Under the pieces are notes generated by a model. It was not told the origin of the DNA and did no database searches. It was given only the letters and a program-made list of their open reading frames with translations. From Paralichthys olivaceus (lineage: Eukaryota > Chordata > Actinopteri > Pleuronectiformes > Paralichthyidae), in contig NC_091095.1 of assembly GCF_024713975.1 (NCBI RefSeq), positions 3,322,001 to 3,386,000 of the forward strand: 64,000 nucleotides of DNA. Direction: 5' to 3'. Below, piece by piece: positions 48,046 through 61,405 of the stretch. Made by a program: the position numbers and the translations under genes. Numbering within the stretch: position 1 is the stretch's first letter; each line of letters opens with the position of its first letter.

Positions 48046-50214
48046 GGGGTCCTCACAAAGGTGAACACGTTGTACAGTGTAATTCAAAGATCTTCCTAAA
48101 TTGAATTTATCATTATAATTGTCTTTCAGAGTCTGGAAGCAGCTTATCTGGTTAAAAGGAGAGGAGATCTTTACAGTGAATTAAAGGGATGGATTTATCA
48201 GTAATCGGCCTCCGCTGGGTTAAATGACGGTGGGGCGACTGAGCAGCATGAGGAGATTAGACGTGTCTGTGGAGACGTCTGTGGAGGCTGAATGAGCACA
48301 GCCGTGGTGCTTAGTGGGAAAAAGAGACAAATAGAAACAACCTTTGTTTCTAACGAGTATTTTTTAATTAATTAGTGATGAGAAAACACAGTGTTTGTCT
48401 GGATTTCAGCGTTCACTGGTTTCACACAGCGCAGCGAGCTAAAGAAATGTACAGACAGTCGGATCGTGTCAGTTTAACGACGCGTCAGTGGAGAGCGATA
48501 ACACGAGCGGTGACTTTGCAGGTAGTTTCTCTCTGGTAGGTGGGAGCTGTGATCTGTGCAGTGTTGATGAGCCATATCACACTCAGTTTATAATTATGTC
48601 TCCAGTGATGTATGCTTATCTGCCCCCAGGACTTCACCTCGCTCACACAACACATGTACAACAATGTGATGAGAGGTTGTCGGGATCATGTGCGTGTTAA
48701 TATGAGGTTTGAACTACGTCGATCAAATTGTCTCGTGATATGTCGTTTCATTTTTTAGAATTAGGCTTTTTTTCATCACGGATTGATTGACAACTGTTTT
48801 GATTTAATGATTACTTAAGAATGAGGATAAATATGATGCCATATTCTGAAATGAGGAAAAAAGGCTTTAAATGATTGAAACCCAGTGTTTGAATCCATAC
48901 AAACATTATTTTGTATTTGATCTGTCCTTCTTCAAAACCACAGCTCTCTCTCTAGCAGGTTTAGATGTGGTTTCACAGGGGTTAGGCTCACTCAGATTCA
49001 GTCTCTGTGTATCTTCGAACTACGTCCAATCCAACGTGATGGATTTCAGGTGGAATTTAAAGAGACTGTTGGGTTTTGACGTGTTTGCTCCTCTAGTGTG
49101 TGCAAGTAACATGAAGAAAGTTAGACTGTAACTAATTTACTTTAAAAGCCACTGAAGACAAGTTTCATCCATCTTATGAGAAGAAGCTGCAAGAAAAGCA
49201 TCTTTTTACAGAACCAGCATGTGAAAAATGTCCAGAGCCACAAATCCTGCAGCCAACAACCCAACAGGAACACAGCCAACCCCAGTTTATTAAGAGCTTG
49301 GCAAACCTGCCTGTCTCTCTCCATACATGCTTGTGTACAGTCCCCGCTCACCACAGCAACACTGGGGCAGCAGCTCAGTCTGTTACACACATCTGAGGAA
49401 CAGGCGAGGCTGAATCACGTCAGGCCGAGGGAAACGCACTCACGAGCCTCTAATGCTGCTTCTCTCTGTACCTGTCGTCTGCCCCACGTCCGCTCCGTGT
49501 TCCACCTACAAAGCACGAGATGAAGCGTGCGGAAGAAAAGATGCTTGATATCTGTTTTTGTGGCTCTTGACTAATGGAGCTCTCAGCCTTTTTCTTTTTA
49601 AAGTGCGGCGCTTTAAAGGATGGCGCCCTTCACTTGGAAGCAGAGAGGTTATTCTCTCCCTGAATTAAACCCTGTTCACTGTCCTCATCCGGCAGCAACA
49701 CTGGGCGGCGTTTGTCATCGGGTGAATTAAATTTTGCTCCGCACGCCGAGGCTTCATCTTGATTTCAAAACAGGAATCTGAATTATTGACACAGCTTGTC
49801 AAAGGAAAGCTTTTTGCTGCTTTAGTTCAATTGTTTGCTCTCAGACATGAATGCTTTACAGATCCTTGATATTTGCCTTCTTCCCCCCCGCCCACCCCAC
49901 TGCGTCTGCTCGAGCTGTTACTTGCTCATCTACTTTCCTTGGCTTTAAAAAAAACTTGTTAGGTGAGTTTTTTTGTTTACAGTTACATCACAATGATAAA
50001 ATAGTGATAATATCTTAGCGTCACACATAGTTCACATGAAACATAATAGAACGTAATAAAACCACAGCAATGAGAGAATGAACGTTTTAAACAAACCATA
50101 TAAAAAATGTATAGAAACCCACAAACAGAATAAAGACTCAAATCTGATGAAATCCGGAAAGGCGTGTTGATAAAAGGACATTTTAAACTGAGATTCAAAA
50201 GAAGCCACTGACTC

Positions 50215-50715
50215 AGCGTGCCTTTTTTCTCGGGCAGGGTGTCCCAGAGCCTCTGGGCTGTTATTTTCAAAAGCTCTGTCGCCCTCAGCCTTCTGCTGCT
50301 GAGAGTTTGGAACAGAAATCAGGCCCCTGCCCCGAGGATCTCAAAGTGCAAGCAGGGTCGTCTGGGGAAAATAGATCTGAGATACACCGAGGAGTTAGAC
50401 CATGCAGTCAGGGCCTTGTACGTAATTAAAAGATTCTTATAATAGATTCTAAATCATATGGAACACAGTGAAAACAATGGAGATGTGCTTAAACCTGTTT
50501 ATTCTACCTAAGAGCCTTGCAGCTGAGTTCTGTATTAGGATTCACTGACATACTGTGTTTACTGCACCTAATGGGGACATACAAGTGTGAGTTGTCAGCA
50601 CAACCAGGGATAGTAAATGATACCACCTAATGGGAGAATGTAGAACCAGAAGGCAATTGGTCCCAAAACTGACCCCTGAGGTTCCCCATACTTGATTGAA
50701 ACAAATGGTGACAAA
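50215..50715 (+). mobile_element. Degraded LINE-associated interspersed fragment
   Basis: CAGGGTGTCCCAGAGCCTCT, AAGCTCTGTCGCCCTCAGCC, ATCTCAAAGTGCAAGCAGGG, GAGTTGTCAGCACAACCAGG, ACCTAATGGGAGAATGTAGA and CTGACCCCTGAGGTTCCCCA match, in order, a long repeat I remember as frequent in fish genomes. No intact frame is left. Confidence 0.5.
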
Positions 50716-52978
50716 TTGAATGGATAATGATTAATGGATGCACATCATTTCCTGTTGGCTGCTCTGAGTTACTACCACGACATTAGCATTCAAATGTATT
50801 CAACCAATCAGGATGCAGTTTTCTCACTTTGATATTCAACTTACGGGAGAATAAGAAAACTATAATTCCAATTGTGATATAATGAATTATATAGTTTAGT
50901 AATTTTCTGCAGATCGACTGACTGAGTGCAGTTTTTCATCATCTACTGACATTTTATAGTCGAGTCAAGATTATAATCAACAATTCTTTTTATCGACAAT
51001 TAAAACAAAAACGTATTTTTCAGCCCTGACTCCAGAAACGTAGAAAAAATATTTAAGAGCTTGGCGGCGCTGACTGAGCTCAACTCAAAATGCTGTTGAT
51101 GTAGAAACAGGGTCACCTCGCCTGGGGTGTGTTTCTGAGGGAGCCTTAAATCCACGCTCAGTGGGCAGTTATTGTGTCGGAGAGGATGAAAGAGAATAGA
51201 TGAAGGGGCATGAATTCACCCATATTTGACTTTGACGGAGGGAAACAGACCAAATGAAACCGTTTGTAGATGGAAGAAAAAGAAAAATCCTCATTTTATT
51301 AGTGAGCCATTCCTGCCTCATTCAGAAATTTCACTTCTACAGGACTTTAAAAACATGAATGACAGTCGTGCAATTATCTCACAGTAGGAACCAGAGAGCA
51401 GGAGCATCTGTGAGGCCATAAAGGTTATCGCCACACTTTTTCAAACGTGGACGACCCCCAGGGGCCTATTAGAAACGGCCGTTCCTGGTACATCAGTGCA
51501 TAAAGGGGCCTGCTTATGTAGCATCTGTGCATGATAGCGAAATGTGTTTTCCAGTAAGAAAAACTTCAATCGTAAACAGGCGGTCGTGCGGTTTGTCTGA
51601 AAGGAAGATGCTCTCGAATACTTTATGTTCCTTCTCCGCCCTGCTGTTTGGAAGTGCATCAATGTTCTTGCTAAAGTTTTTATTGAATAGAGTGTTTTAA
51701 AGCATGTCTTTGTGTTCTTTGAGCTCTTTCACTTTTCTGCCCTGAGCCCGGAGACATTGTTCACACTTTTTATTCAACTTAAGGTCACAGTTGAAAGGTC
51801 AAAATGTGAGCCAATAACAACCCAGGCATGGCTCATTACCCTTCCTCCCTTTTGTTCTGCTTCTCCTCATGTGCACTGGCGGTGACTGTATTGGTGGATC
51901 ATTAAAGCATTTGAGGCCAGCTCTTAATCCCACATGTCTCACCGAGCGTGAGCCAAAGTAGAAACCGCTAAACTCTGGAAAATTGTGTCTCTTATACAAA
52001 AGCCACTCATGACTTATGACCGACCACTACAGGATGCAATGTGAGGACTCTTATAGCTGAAGGCAGAAGGATGCAAGGCTTAATTAAAAGTGTTAAGTGA
52101 CTCCGTTTTGAATTAAATATGATTCATGCAAGTTGTGACCGGAGGAGGGAAACTTGCACGCCAACACATCTTAGAAGCAGTGAGAGGTAAATACAGGAGC
52201 TGAAAGGAAGTCGTAACTTTAGGAGAACACTCACAGGTGATGTAAGGATGGAAGAGTTGGAAACGTTGATCTCACAACAAACAATTAATCCTTAAGATGC
52301 AATGTTTATAAAGCGTTTAGACTTGTCAGGCCGTTAATTTGAGTTTGAGGCCGCATTCACACTCGTACATTTTAGTTTTAAAACACTTCACTGTTGCTAC
52401 AGTTACGCCCACTACTCCAGAGATTCCATTGTTTCTGCGTTTTCTCCGTTAGTATTAATACTTAAAGATTAAAAAACATGTTGAATGACAAACTTTAAAC
52501 GAACTCACCATATAGTGATTAGTAGCACGTTCCTGTCGGGTGTGCGTGAACATGTGTTTTCAGGTCTGTTCGTATGGACGGAGATTATTTTAGATACAGA
52601 GCTAAAATGTTTGTCTTGACGGAGATCCTTCACACAGTTCGAAAGCTATAGCGTGTTAGTAGTTGTTAGATGTTTGAGCTAATCATCCTGTCACCAAGGT
52701 GTTTCGGTCACTAACCTACTGCTCGTGACCCTGAGTGAAGAACTGTTGATTGGAGGCTTCATCTCTTGGTTTAGTTCCCTCATAATAATAAACAAGAGAA
52801 TTACAGATTTTTCCATTGTTGCCTATGAACATGATTAACATGCTCTGTGCGAAATGTAGATGAGAGTGAAACAGGGAAAGGGAAAAGGTTTTAAAGGAAA
52901 GGTCGCTCTGATTATTAGGCTGTTCATATCCTTTGTCAAAGATTTGTGTGCGTCGTCTCTCTACATAAGTCGTACTTG

Positions 52979-52981
<3 letters not shown>

Positions 52982-53035
<54 letters not shown>
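52982..53035. repeat. (CA)n microsatellite
   Basis: About 52 bases of uninterrupted CA. Confidence 0.95.
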
Positions 53036-54175
53036 ACACCTCCTGGTTTCCACTGTGAAGCTCAGGACTGTAAATTAGCCATTAATACATTTTTGTTCCT
53101 GTCCCCCACAGCTTTAACATTTTCCCTTTCTCACCAGTCCCACCTTGTTTTATACTTTTTTGCACCTCTTTACGTCGTCTGTCAGATTAGGCCCCTCCTC
53201 TTCACCCCACTTTGTCCTTTACCTTATATAATCTGCTGAGCATGTCGCACTGACCTGCCCTTCTTCGCCGGCTCGAGTGAAACTTTGGCTGATTCACTGG
53301 TTCTTTTCTCTGAAACAGCAGGACCTTTGTCAGCCTTTGTCTAATGGAGACAGAGGCTTAATTCGATACCCTCCCTTCTTATAATTAACGTCCGATGTGC
53401 TGCCGAATTTCCTCTCCATGCAGAATTCCTTCTATCGTTTTTTAACATTTTTAATCGAATATTAAATAACCCTAGAGATAAATATCCAGAAACCATGTCC
53501 TTCAATGTACCCCCGGACAAGAGAGGAGGAATTATGTTTAAGATAATGCTGCGGTCGACATGGAATCAATTAGTTAGGGAAGTAGAAATATCCATAGATT
53601 TCGACATTGTGAATATATGTAACTGATACATGAGGTTTTACCCTTTACTGTAGCGTTGTGTCTGTGTATCTGCTGCTGTTTAAGTCAGGGAATTAATACT
53701 GATCCCTTGAGGTTTAGAGTTTAATGCATGATGAAGATATCCTCCTGTTTCGGGGGAGCGCACACACCACCATCCTCACCCTCCAAGCGGGCGATGACAA
53801 ACTAGGCAAACAGCCTCAAATTGAGTTGTCAGCAATATTAACTGCAATCCAATTACATCTTTACTTCCTTCCGTCCCCACTTCCATCTTTTCATTTTTGC
53901 TTGTATTCCTGAAACACTTCTGCTGTTCACAACCCGCCGCCTCACTTACTCATCTGTGTTCTCTGACAAGAAAATGTAATAGCGGACGATGCTGCAGGAT
54001 CACCTCACAGCGATTCATTTCAAATCTTTTCCCCCACTGCACACAGCACCACAGGAGCATCACCCAGCACATCCCCTGATTGCCCACCCCCTCGTGTAAA
54101 TGTCAGGACTAAATTGGGGAATATGTCTAGGTTGTGCCTTGAGCCAGGAGGCGAGACAGTGGCGATCTAGGAGTT

Positions 54176-54192
54176 GGGGAGGGGGGGGGGGG
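54176..54192 (+). repeat. Poly-G run
   Basis: About 17 consecutive G inside nos1ap intron 2. Confidence 0.9.
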
Positions 54193-54659
54193 CCCTACTT
54201 TGGCCCTACAGCGTCAACATGGGAAGGTGCCGTGAAGAGCTCTGAGAAGTAGAGGAAAGGTCAACTTCAGCAGATTATCTGTGTCTTGTCCATCTTCAGA
54301 AGTAAAACACAGAACTGGGTGTGGCTGAAGGTTCGATTTGCTCTATGCCTTTTCATTGAAAGGCAAATTTTATGAGGAGAAATACTTTTTAATTGACTCT
54401 CCTGTCTGGGTTGTAGTTTTGAAAAAGTTTGAGTTGAAAAACCTGCGCATAGAGAAACCTTTGCTGAGATGCAGCACGGATCACCTGTCAAACTGCAGTG
54501 GGTACCCCGTGAGTGGTGGTGACTTTATTGCTTTATCTTTCGTTTCACAGTCTGAACAGGACTTTGGAGAGAAATTGTCCGGTGGATTTCTGCTCCTATT
54601 GTATTTTGTGTGTGTTTAACATGAGATATGATCCCGTCAGCGTCATGAACACTTAACAG

Positions 54660-55065
54660 TGGTGAAAATGTAATCTCTTGACTTCCTGATTGGCTTCATC
54701 TGGCTTCTTAAATAAATACACCAGGATGTCATCTGCATTCCCAAAGGAAGCATTCATATGTTGAAAAGTATTTGCCCTAGCATAGAGCCTTGTGGAACTC
54801 CATGACTAACTTTTATGTGCATGGAAAAGTCATCGTTAAAATAAACAAATTTAAACATGTGTAGTGCGTTCAGCCTTTTAAGGAATTTTGGAAATGACAG
54901 GGGGGTTGGATATTTGGCTGAAACATCTGGGTCAAGAGCAGGTTTGGACAGTCTTGTTCGAAAAGATAAAGAAACCGACGTAGAAGGAGAGAAGCAATTT
55001 GAATCAGGCATTAAACTTTATTTCGATGCCTCAGAACCAGTTGTGGGAATGATGTGATATTTTTT
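54660..55065 (-). mobile_element. LINE reverse-transcriptase fragment (reverse orientation)
   Basis: On the - strand the frame 55011-54754 reads KPALDPDVSAKYPTPLSF, then SHGVPQGSMLGQILFNI. These are the diverged KPxLDPxxxxNYRPIS and GVPQGSVLGPLLF motifs of non-LTR retrotransposon reverse transcriptases. The segment between them is shortened, removing the catalytic region, so it is a dead fragment. The + strand text GAGCCTTGTGGAACTCCATG is typical of this family in fish. Confidence 0.75.
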
Positions 55066-56279
55066 GGATTATAATTTAATGTGTCTGAGAGTTATATTCT
55101 CCTGATCTCAATGCTCCTTTATTCTATTCTTTGAATAAAATGATGCTTCGAATTTAGAAATGTTGGAACAAGATTTTAGCCTCTAGCACTTTTAAATATC
55201 CTTCCTCTCCCAGTGTGTTACCTAGATGTTCACATTATTGTGAAACCAGCGTTTTTATGTGCCTGTAATGGGATGTAAGGTTTGTTTTTGATTTTAGCCC
55301 GGCGGCAAAGTGTTTTTTCTACAGAGCAGAAAATGGATCGAGACAGAGTCGGAAATCCAAGTTCTTCTTGAAATGAAGCAATGAAGAAAGAGGTTGTTTC
55401 GCAGCATCATTTCCTCTCCATGTTTTAATTGAAAGTCAGGGATGCACTATAATCCTGGCTGCAGTTTGTGTATTTTGTCCACTTTCTCAGTTAGATGTGT
55501 GGCTGAAGAGTAATTACTAACAGATTTTATTAGGGTCTTAACTGTATGTCACACTGCATTAAACTTAAATACCAAATATATTGCGGTTTGTTCATTTGCT
55601 GCCTTTCTCTGTTGTTTTATCTCTGTAATTTGAATTTCTTTGGTTTTCGGAGTGTGGGTTGGAAAACAGCATTTTAAAGGCAACACTGGGGATTTTTACT
55701 AAATAATTTATCAATTAACTGGAAGAGTGATGAATGCATAATGCAGATTATCACCATCACTGTGGAGCTCTCCCAATAACTGTCTTGTCACCAACCATGG
55801 TGGTCTGTGGAGGAGAGAAGGGTGAGGTGTCCCTGCTGAGGTGTCACAGTGCAGACGGTCGGTGGCTGGAGTTTAATTGTTCTTGCCGTCTGGATTGGTT
55901 GTGCTTGGGGACTTTCACCACGTCCTCTTGACCTTCTGTCTCTGGCTGGAATTAAAAGTTGCAGACTCTGCTTCTTCTTCTGCAGTTTTTCAGCACATCT
56001 AGCAAACACAGGCCAAGAAAGCAAGATTGATGGAGGACAAGGAGTCAGATGGAGATTACAATCGGATTTTGGCTCCTGCTATGAGAGATCTGCAGGATTA
56101 CAAACCAGCAGACCAAAACACAGGATTCCTCCTGCAGCCAGCCTCACTTATAACCGGCCTCTTTAATATCTGCACAGCATCTACTTTACAGTTTAAAGTG
56201 GACTGTTTATGAGCGTCTCCTCTGTGGAGAATGAAGACGTCCAGAGACGTGCAGGAACAGACTTCTCCCTCTGGTTGCT

Positions 56280-56640
56280 TCACCTCCTCTTTAACATCCT
56301 CTCATCCTGTCTTCTTATCATCTCCTTAACTTACCTCTCTGGATTTCTGTTCCTGGATTTGTCTTCCTCTCAACTCATCTTTTAGCTTCCCCTCTCCTCC
56401 TCCTCCTCCTCCTCCTCCTCCTCCTCCTCCAGTCCCTTCACTTTATCTTTTCTACCTCCCCTTTTCATCCATATCCCTCCCCCGCCTCTCTCTTTTCCAC
56501 TTTCTCTTCATCCCCTCCGTTCCCTTCCCCCTTTACTCCTCCCAATTGTATTTTTCCCCTCTCCTCTTCATTCTCCTTTAGTCCTCTTTCTCTTCATTAT
56601 CTTTCACCTCCTCTCCTCCCTCGCCCATTCTGCATACTTT
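56280..56640. repeat. Pyrimidine-rich tract with (TCC)n core
   Basis: About 360 bases are dominated by C and T on the + strand. A perfect CCT/TCC trinucleotide run lies at about 56394-56430. Confidence 0.85.
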
Positions 56641-57639
56641 CAATCATTGTTGTCTTCTCTGAATACTTCCTGCATACTTAGCATAGCTCATGGTGAGAGT
56701 GTCTCTTCTCTATACACACAGAGCATACTCGTGTTTATATCAGTTTAAAGTGCACAGAGTAACTGAAAATGTAAAGACGTGAAACTCTGTTTAAATGTAC
56801 TAGCTCATAGTTGAAGACGTAGTGATTCTGTAACAGAGGCTGAAGCCACAAATTAAACTTCCACCAACTTAAAGTGCAATAGTGGACAATGAAACAAGGA
56901 TACCAAACAGTTTAATACCATTTAAGGTTCAGCCTGTTGAGCTCACACTACTTTACCGCTGTACCAAAACAGTAATCGAGAGATCACGCCTGGTGATCAT
57001 AACTCTGAGATTGCAGAACTCCCCCAGGCTCATTAAAGTCAGCAGTGTGGGGATATTCTTGTACTACCCTTGTCGATTTAGAGAACCCACTCCATATATT
57101 GCTTTAAAATCATTTTAGCCGACACACGCTAAATTTAGCGAGTCAGCAATTCTGAGAACTGGTTCTTAAAACACTCAGAAAGACTAAAAATGATCCCAAA
57201 ACTGATCCAACGGTTCCAGATAATACGAAGCCAAAAGTGTCTCTTTCTCTAAATCACTGAGGGCTGAGCATTGTGAGCGGAGAAAGGAGGAAACTGTTTT
57301 GACTTGTCCCCACAGAACACGACTGTCTCATTGAAACTGGTTTTGAAACCGGTTTGTGGTTTTGAGGTTGCTCTTGATAAATGATTATTGATAATCAATG
57401 ACATTTTGAGTTGGAGTGAAGTGAAGTTGAATTCACCTCTGAGTCCAGGTTCGTCTTCTGTCTTCTGCTTTGTCACGTTGGTACTTTGCCCTGAAGAGCA
57501 TACTTTGCATTCACCACTTATAGATCCATACCTGCTCAGATATATATTTATACATATACATACGCTCACAGATGTAGGTATACGAAGGTGCAGGCTCAGC
57601 GGCACAGTGCTGACTGATAATGTTATGCAGTCATCTGCC

Positions 57640-58000
57640 GCTCCCAGCTTGACCTTGGAGCTGCCCTCATCTATCAGCCCCGGGCCCCAGCGTTATCTTC
57701 ACACAGCATCCATCCCTCCTCCCAGCTCCTCTCTGCGGCTGCTTCCCTCTGCCGTATCTTAATGCTGCCAGCGGCCAATCCAAATACTTCCCCTAACCTC
57801 AGCTTAATTTCAGGGCTTCCAGTTCTCACCCCCGCTGTCCTCTGCTCCAACTGACCCCCTTGAATCATATGCATTTCCTCTAATCAAAGTCAACCCTGCC
57901 AAACAGTGATCCCCATTTTCATTAATCCCTTTAACCCTCTGAAATCGGACGTCCTGCAGGCGGACAGAGTTATTTGCATGATCCCGTTCAAATTGATCTA
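57640..58000. promoter_or_regulatory. Possible regulatory element with an octamer motif
   Basis: This balanced-composition, repeat-free stretch contains ATTTGCAT (57972-57979), the POU-factor octamer. It also contains CATATGCATTTCC and AATCAAAGTCAA near 57868-57892, which resemble POU and TCF/LEF sites. Conservation cannot be judged from one genome. Confidence 0.25.
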
Positions 58001-58709
58001 ATATAAAAAACGGAATATTTTGAACATCCATTATGTTTTATGCTTGTGACGATGCCATAAGGTTTCGTTACCCGCGGGGGAAAACTGTGTTGGTAGAGAG
58101 AGGAGAAAAATGGGTCTTTCAAACAGCAATGTTTCTAAGTTTAATGTACTTAATCTTTTTTTTACTATTTTGCACATTTAATTACAATTACAGTGCTTTT
58201 CTTAGTTATGGTGGTTTATTGGCCGACAGAACCTTTTAGTTTATAGGATTAGGTGAGATTTTTGGGATGTGAAACATTTGAAGATCCTCCCAAGAAATGA
58301 CATCACAGATAGAAAATAGCACGAAGACACTGGTGGACAATTTCTGTTGCAGAGTTCGAAATGTCACACAGGGGTTTGAACCAGATGTTAGCAGGAAATG
58401 AAGCCTTCATCTCTTGTGTACATCCAAGGCGCAATAAAAAGATATTATATATTATAATGATATAGAGCTGTCTCACATTTTTGTTCTGTTCCTTCACGGT
58501 GAAGGTTTCCTCCTCCGGCCGTAACTGCTGCCGCACGGGCTGCAAAATGTTTTTATGAAAAAAAAAAAAAAAAAACTGGACAAGCTGAGGAGAGTATCTG
58601 AGCACATCAGCCCAACAACGCTTCAAATGAATCTCTTGCTTTTTAGATCAGCGCAGATGAAAGGGCGTCAGGGAAATGGGATAGGGAGGTTACAGAGATT
58701 GTTGGCTGT

Positions 58710-58830
<121 letters not shown>

Positions 58831-59269
58831 CTGCAAGGATGAAATGATGTTGCCCTCCAATATGGTTTTAATGAAAACTTTTTCCTCCTCAGATATTTTC
58901 ATTAAAGCTGCAGGCTGCTGCTGTCAGCCCGACTCTACCCACAGCCGTCGTGTGGATAAACTCCTCCTCTGAAACTTTCTTCATTCCGTTATTATTCTTT
59001 TTCTGTCTCTGTCTTTTGTCTCGCTTTGTTTCGGCCCTCTCTCTGTCTCTCTGTCTCACTTTATTTCTCTGCCCCTCTGTGAGCTCCGTGGTCACATTTC
59101 CAACAAAATCAGTTGTAAAAACCAGCAGTTTAATGTTAAATTCACTGAGATGATTAGACAATTTTAATACCATCTGATTAAAAATGGACGACATGACCCT
59201 GAACTATTACTCCACATCCAATAAATGTTTCTAGAGAATGTTCTAAGAAGTTATTTTAGTGAGTTCTTA

Positions 59270-59360
59270 TCACACATGTCCTCATTTTTCAGATAAGCTT
59301 GGTTTTAATTAGTTATATAATGATATCAATCTTGGCAAAACATCACGATTGACAGCTAAG
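59270..59360 (-). repeat. Dispersed repeat family 1, copy H (fragment)
   Basis: AGATAAGCTTGGTTTTAATTAGTT and ATCACGATTGACAGCTAAG-type text repeats at 62990-63060 and is the reverse complement of the AATTAAAACCAAACTTATC module of family 1. Confidence 0.55.
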
Positions 59361-60239
59361 AATAAATAAATAAAAATATTCATATTTTAATATTTTATTG
59401 ATCGCTCGATAACCTGATGACTGCATGTTTTCACTCCAAATACAGAGAATATTCTCGTCCACGTTTCAAAACATGTGCGCATGAGGCTGCTGCTTGTCTC
59501 CACACAGTACACACAATGTGCAGTCAGCTGCTTTGGAATCATAAGATTGTTTCTGGTTCACAGTATTTCAGAAAAAGCTTATCACAAAAATAACATCACA
59601 AAATACTTAAATGTCTCCCAGGTACAATGCTCAAAACTATTACTACTTGTATTCATATCAAGTATGCCAACAATAATATATCGACGCGTCCTTCCCCTAA
59701 ATTCAGAAACTCTCAGAATCTTCGTTATTCCCATTTGTGTTTATCTGTGTTTGTATTATTAATCATGTGAGTAATACTGTGGGGAAACAAACCAGCTGCA
59801 TCCAGGCCATCCAGTCCCAAACAAGTGGCTGAATAATTCATCGACAACAATTCTCATCATTTATTTTAATTCACCAAACAGAAATGCCAAACATTTGCTG
59901 CTTAAAGGGGAGAAGATGACGTGTCTCTCCCGTGATCGTCTCATTTACAGTTCAGAGGAGAGCAAGGCACTTAATTGATTACGGTTTAGTTTCAGAGGTG
60001 GCGTGGACACCATTCATCACTGTCGCCATCATCCATCATCCCCCGGTGCTGGAGGTAGAAAAACTGAGAAAGTACACGGTCGAAGCGCAGAGGTTAGAAT
60101 CACTAAATCAGTGTCGCCCCCTCTTATGTCTTCTCATCTCCTCCCTGACTCACCACATTTTATCCTCTATGTCCTCACTGTCCTCAAAACACACTGTAGA
60201 GGAGACTTTAATACCGGATTGGTTGACATTACTCAGAAA

Positions 60240-60590
60240 TAAGATGGAGGACGTGACTCCAACTTCCCGGCACCATCCAGATATGAAGCCAAAATATCCA
60301 CAATCTTGTTTCAGGCATCTTGCGCCAATGACGTCATTTTAAACCAGAGTCGATCGTGACGTCATTAGCATTAAATAACTAATTAAAACCAAACTTTAAT
60401 GGCAGTCAGTAGAGCGCACACTGCCCGACAGTCTCCTTACATTCAATTAAGAAAATTTCAAACACTCATATATACTGTATATCAGTTCTGTGGTTTCCGT
60501 GTAATCATACTTGCAAACAATCTTTGAGAATAATTTATTTACATCTACTTTGACGTTTTAGCTTGGTCAATGCTAACACGTGTTTTTGGA
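60240..60590 (+). repeat. Dispersed repeat family 1, copy F (degraded)
   Basis: AGATGGAGGACGTGACTCCA, GCCAAAATATCC, ATCTTGCGCCAATGACGTCA, AACTAATTAAAACCAAACTT, and TTGAGAATAATTTATTTACA then CTTTGACGTTTTAGCTTGGT occur in the family order. Confidence 0.55.
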
Positions 60591-61330
60591 GCGTGTTTTT
60601 ATTTTTATGCACAGTCTGTGTCTCATCACTCCAAACAACCCTGGAGCGATATCAGAGGAATCATTTCCATCAGTCAATATATCCGCATCAGACATTTTTT
60701 AGTCGGTGATATTGGTATTTACATCAAGTCCCAATCATCCCTGTCAGCCCGGCTCTAGCGTTGATCTCTTCCCTCTAAATTTGTTTGCCGGTTGCGCTTT
60801 ACTTCTCTAAATCATTTGAATAAATGTATTTTCTGCTGTCACCTCGGTGTCCCGGGAATCGCTCACAGTTTAAGTTAATCATTACGACTGACACTTGGAA
60901 CAGCAGCCAGGAGCTGGTGCCAGCCTCAAGTGATGTCGTCAGATCTGATTTAGAGAAGCGCGGGGGGCACAGGTCGAGATGGAGTGAATTTATTGATCAG
61001 TTGTCGTTCAGTGAATCGCAGAGAGCTGTCAGTTACTCTGCTGTTAGTGGAAATCTGCATTACGCTTTATTCTGGCAGCTCCTCAACAGTGTCACCTTTT
61101 TAAATGCTCCTCCTCTGTGGCACCAGAGGTTGGTTCAAAAAGAAGGAGTTGATTCTAAAAGTACTGGAATACTTTTTTCTTCATGATATTTTGATAACCA
61201 CACTTATACCAGGCAGAATGAAATTTAAAACAGCTTTCAGGGAAACATTTAGCCAAGGAGCTAGTTGGTTAGTCTGAAGGGCTGTGTACTTCAGAGAACA
61301 AGTACCAGAAGTTCTACTGATTAATTGTGT

Positions 61331-61405
61331 GACAACAGTACTTTATTTAACTATTGTAACAGCAGTTTATTTAAATGTATAACAACAGTACTTTATTTAA
61401 CTATA
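61331..61405. repeat. Three-unit AT-rich tandem repeat
   Basis: ACAACAGTACTTTATTTAAC, AACAGCAGTTTATTTAAA and ACAACAGTACTTTATTTAAC follow each other at about 26-base spacing. Confidence 0.8.

Noticed and set aside
54754-55011. Host gene reading for the 85-codon - strand frame
   Set aside because: Its ends carry diverged LINE reverse-transcriptase motifs, so it is a transposon remnant.
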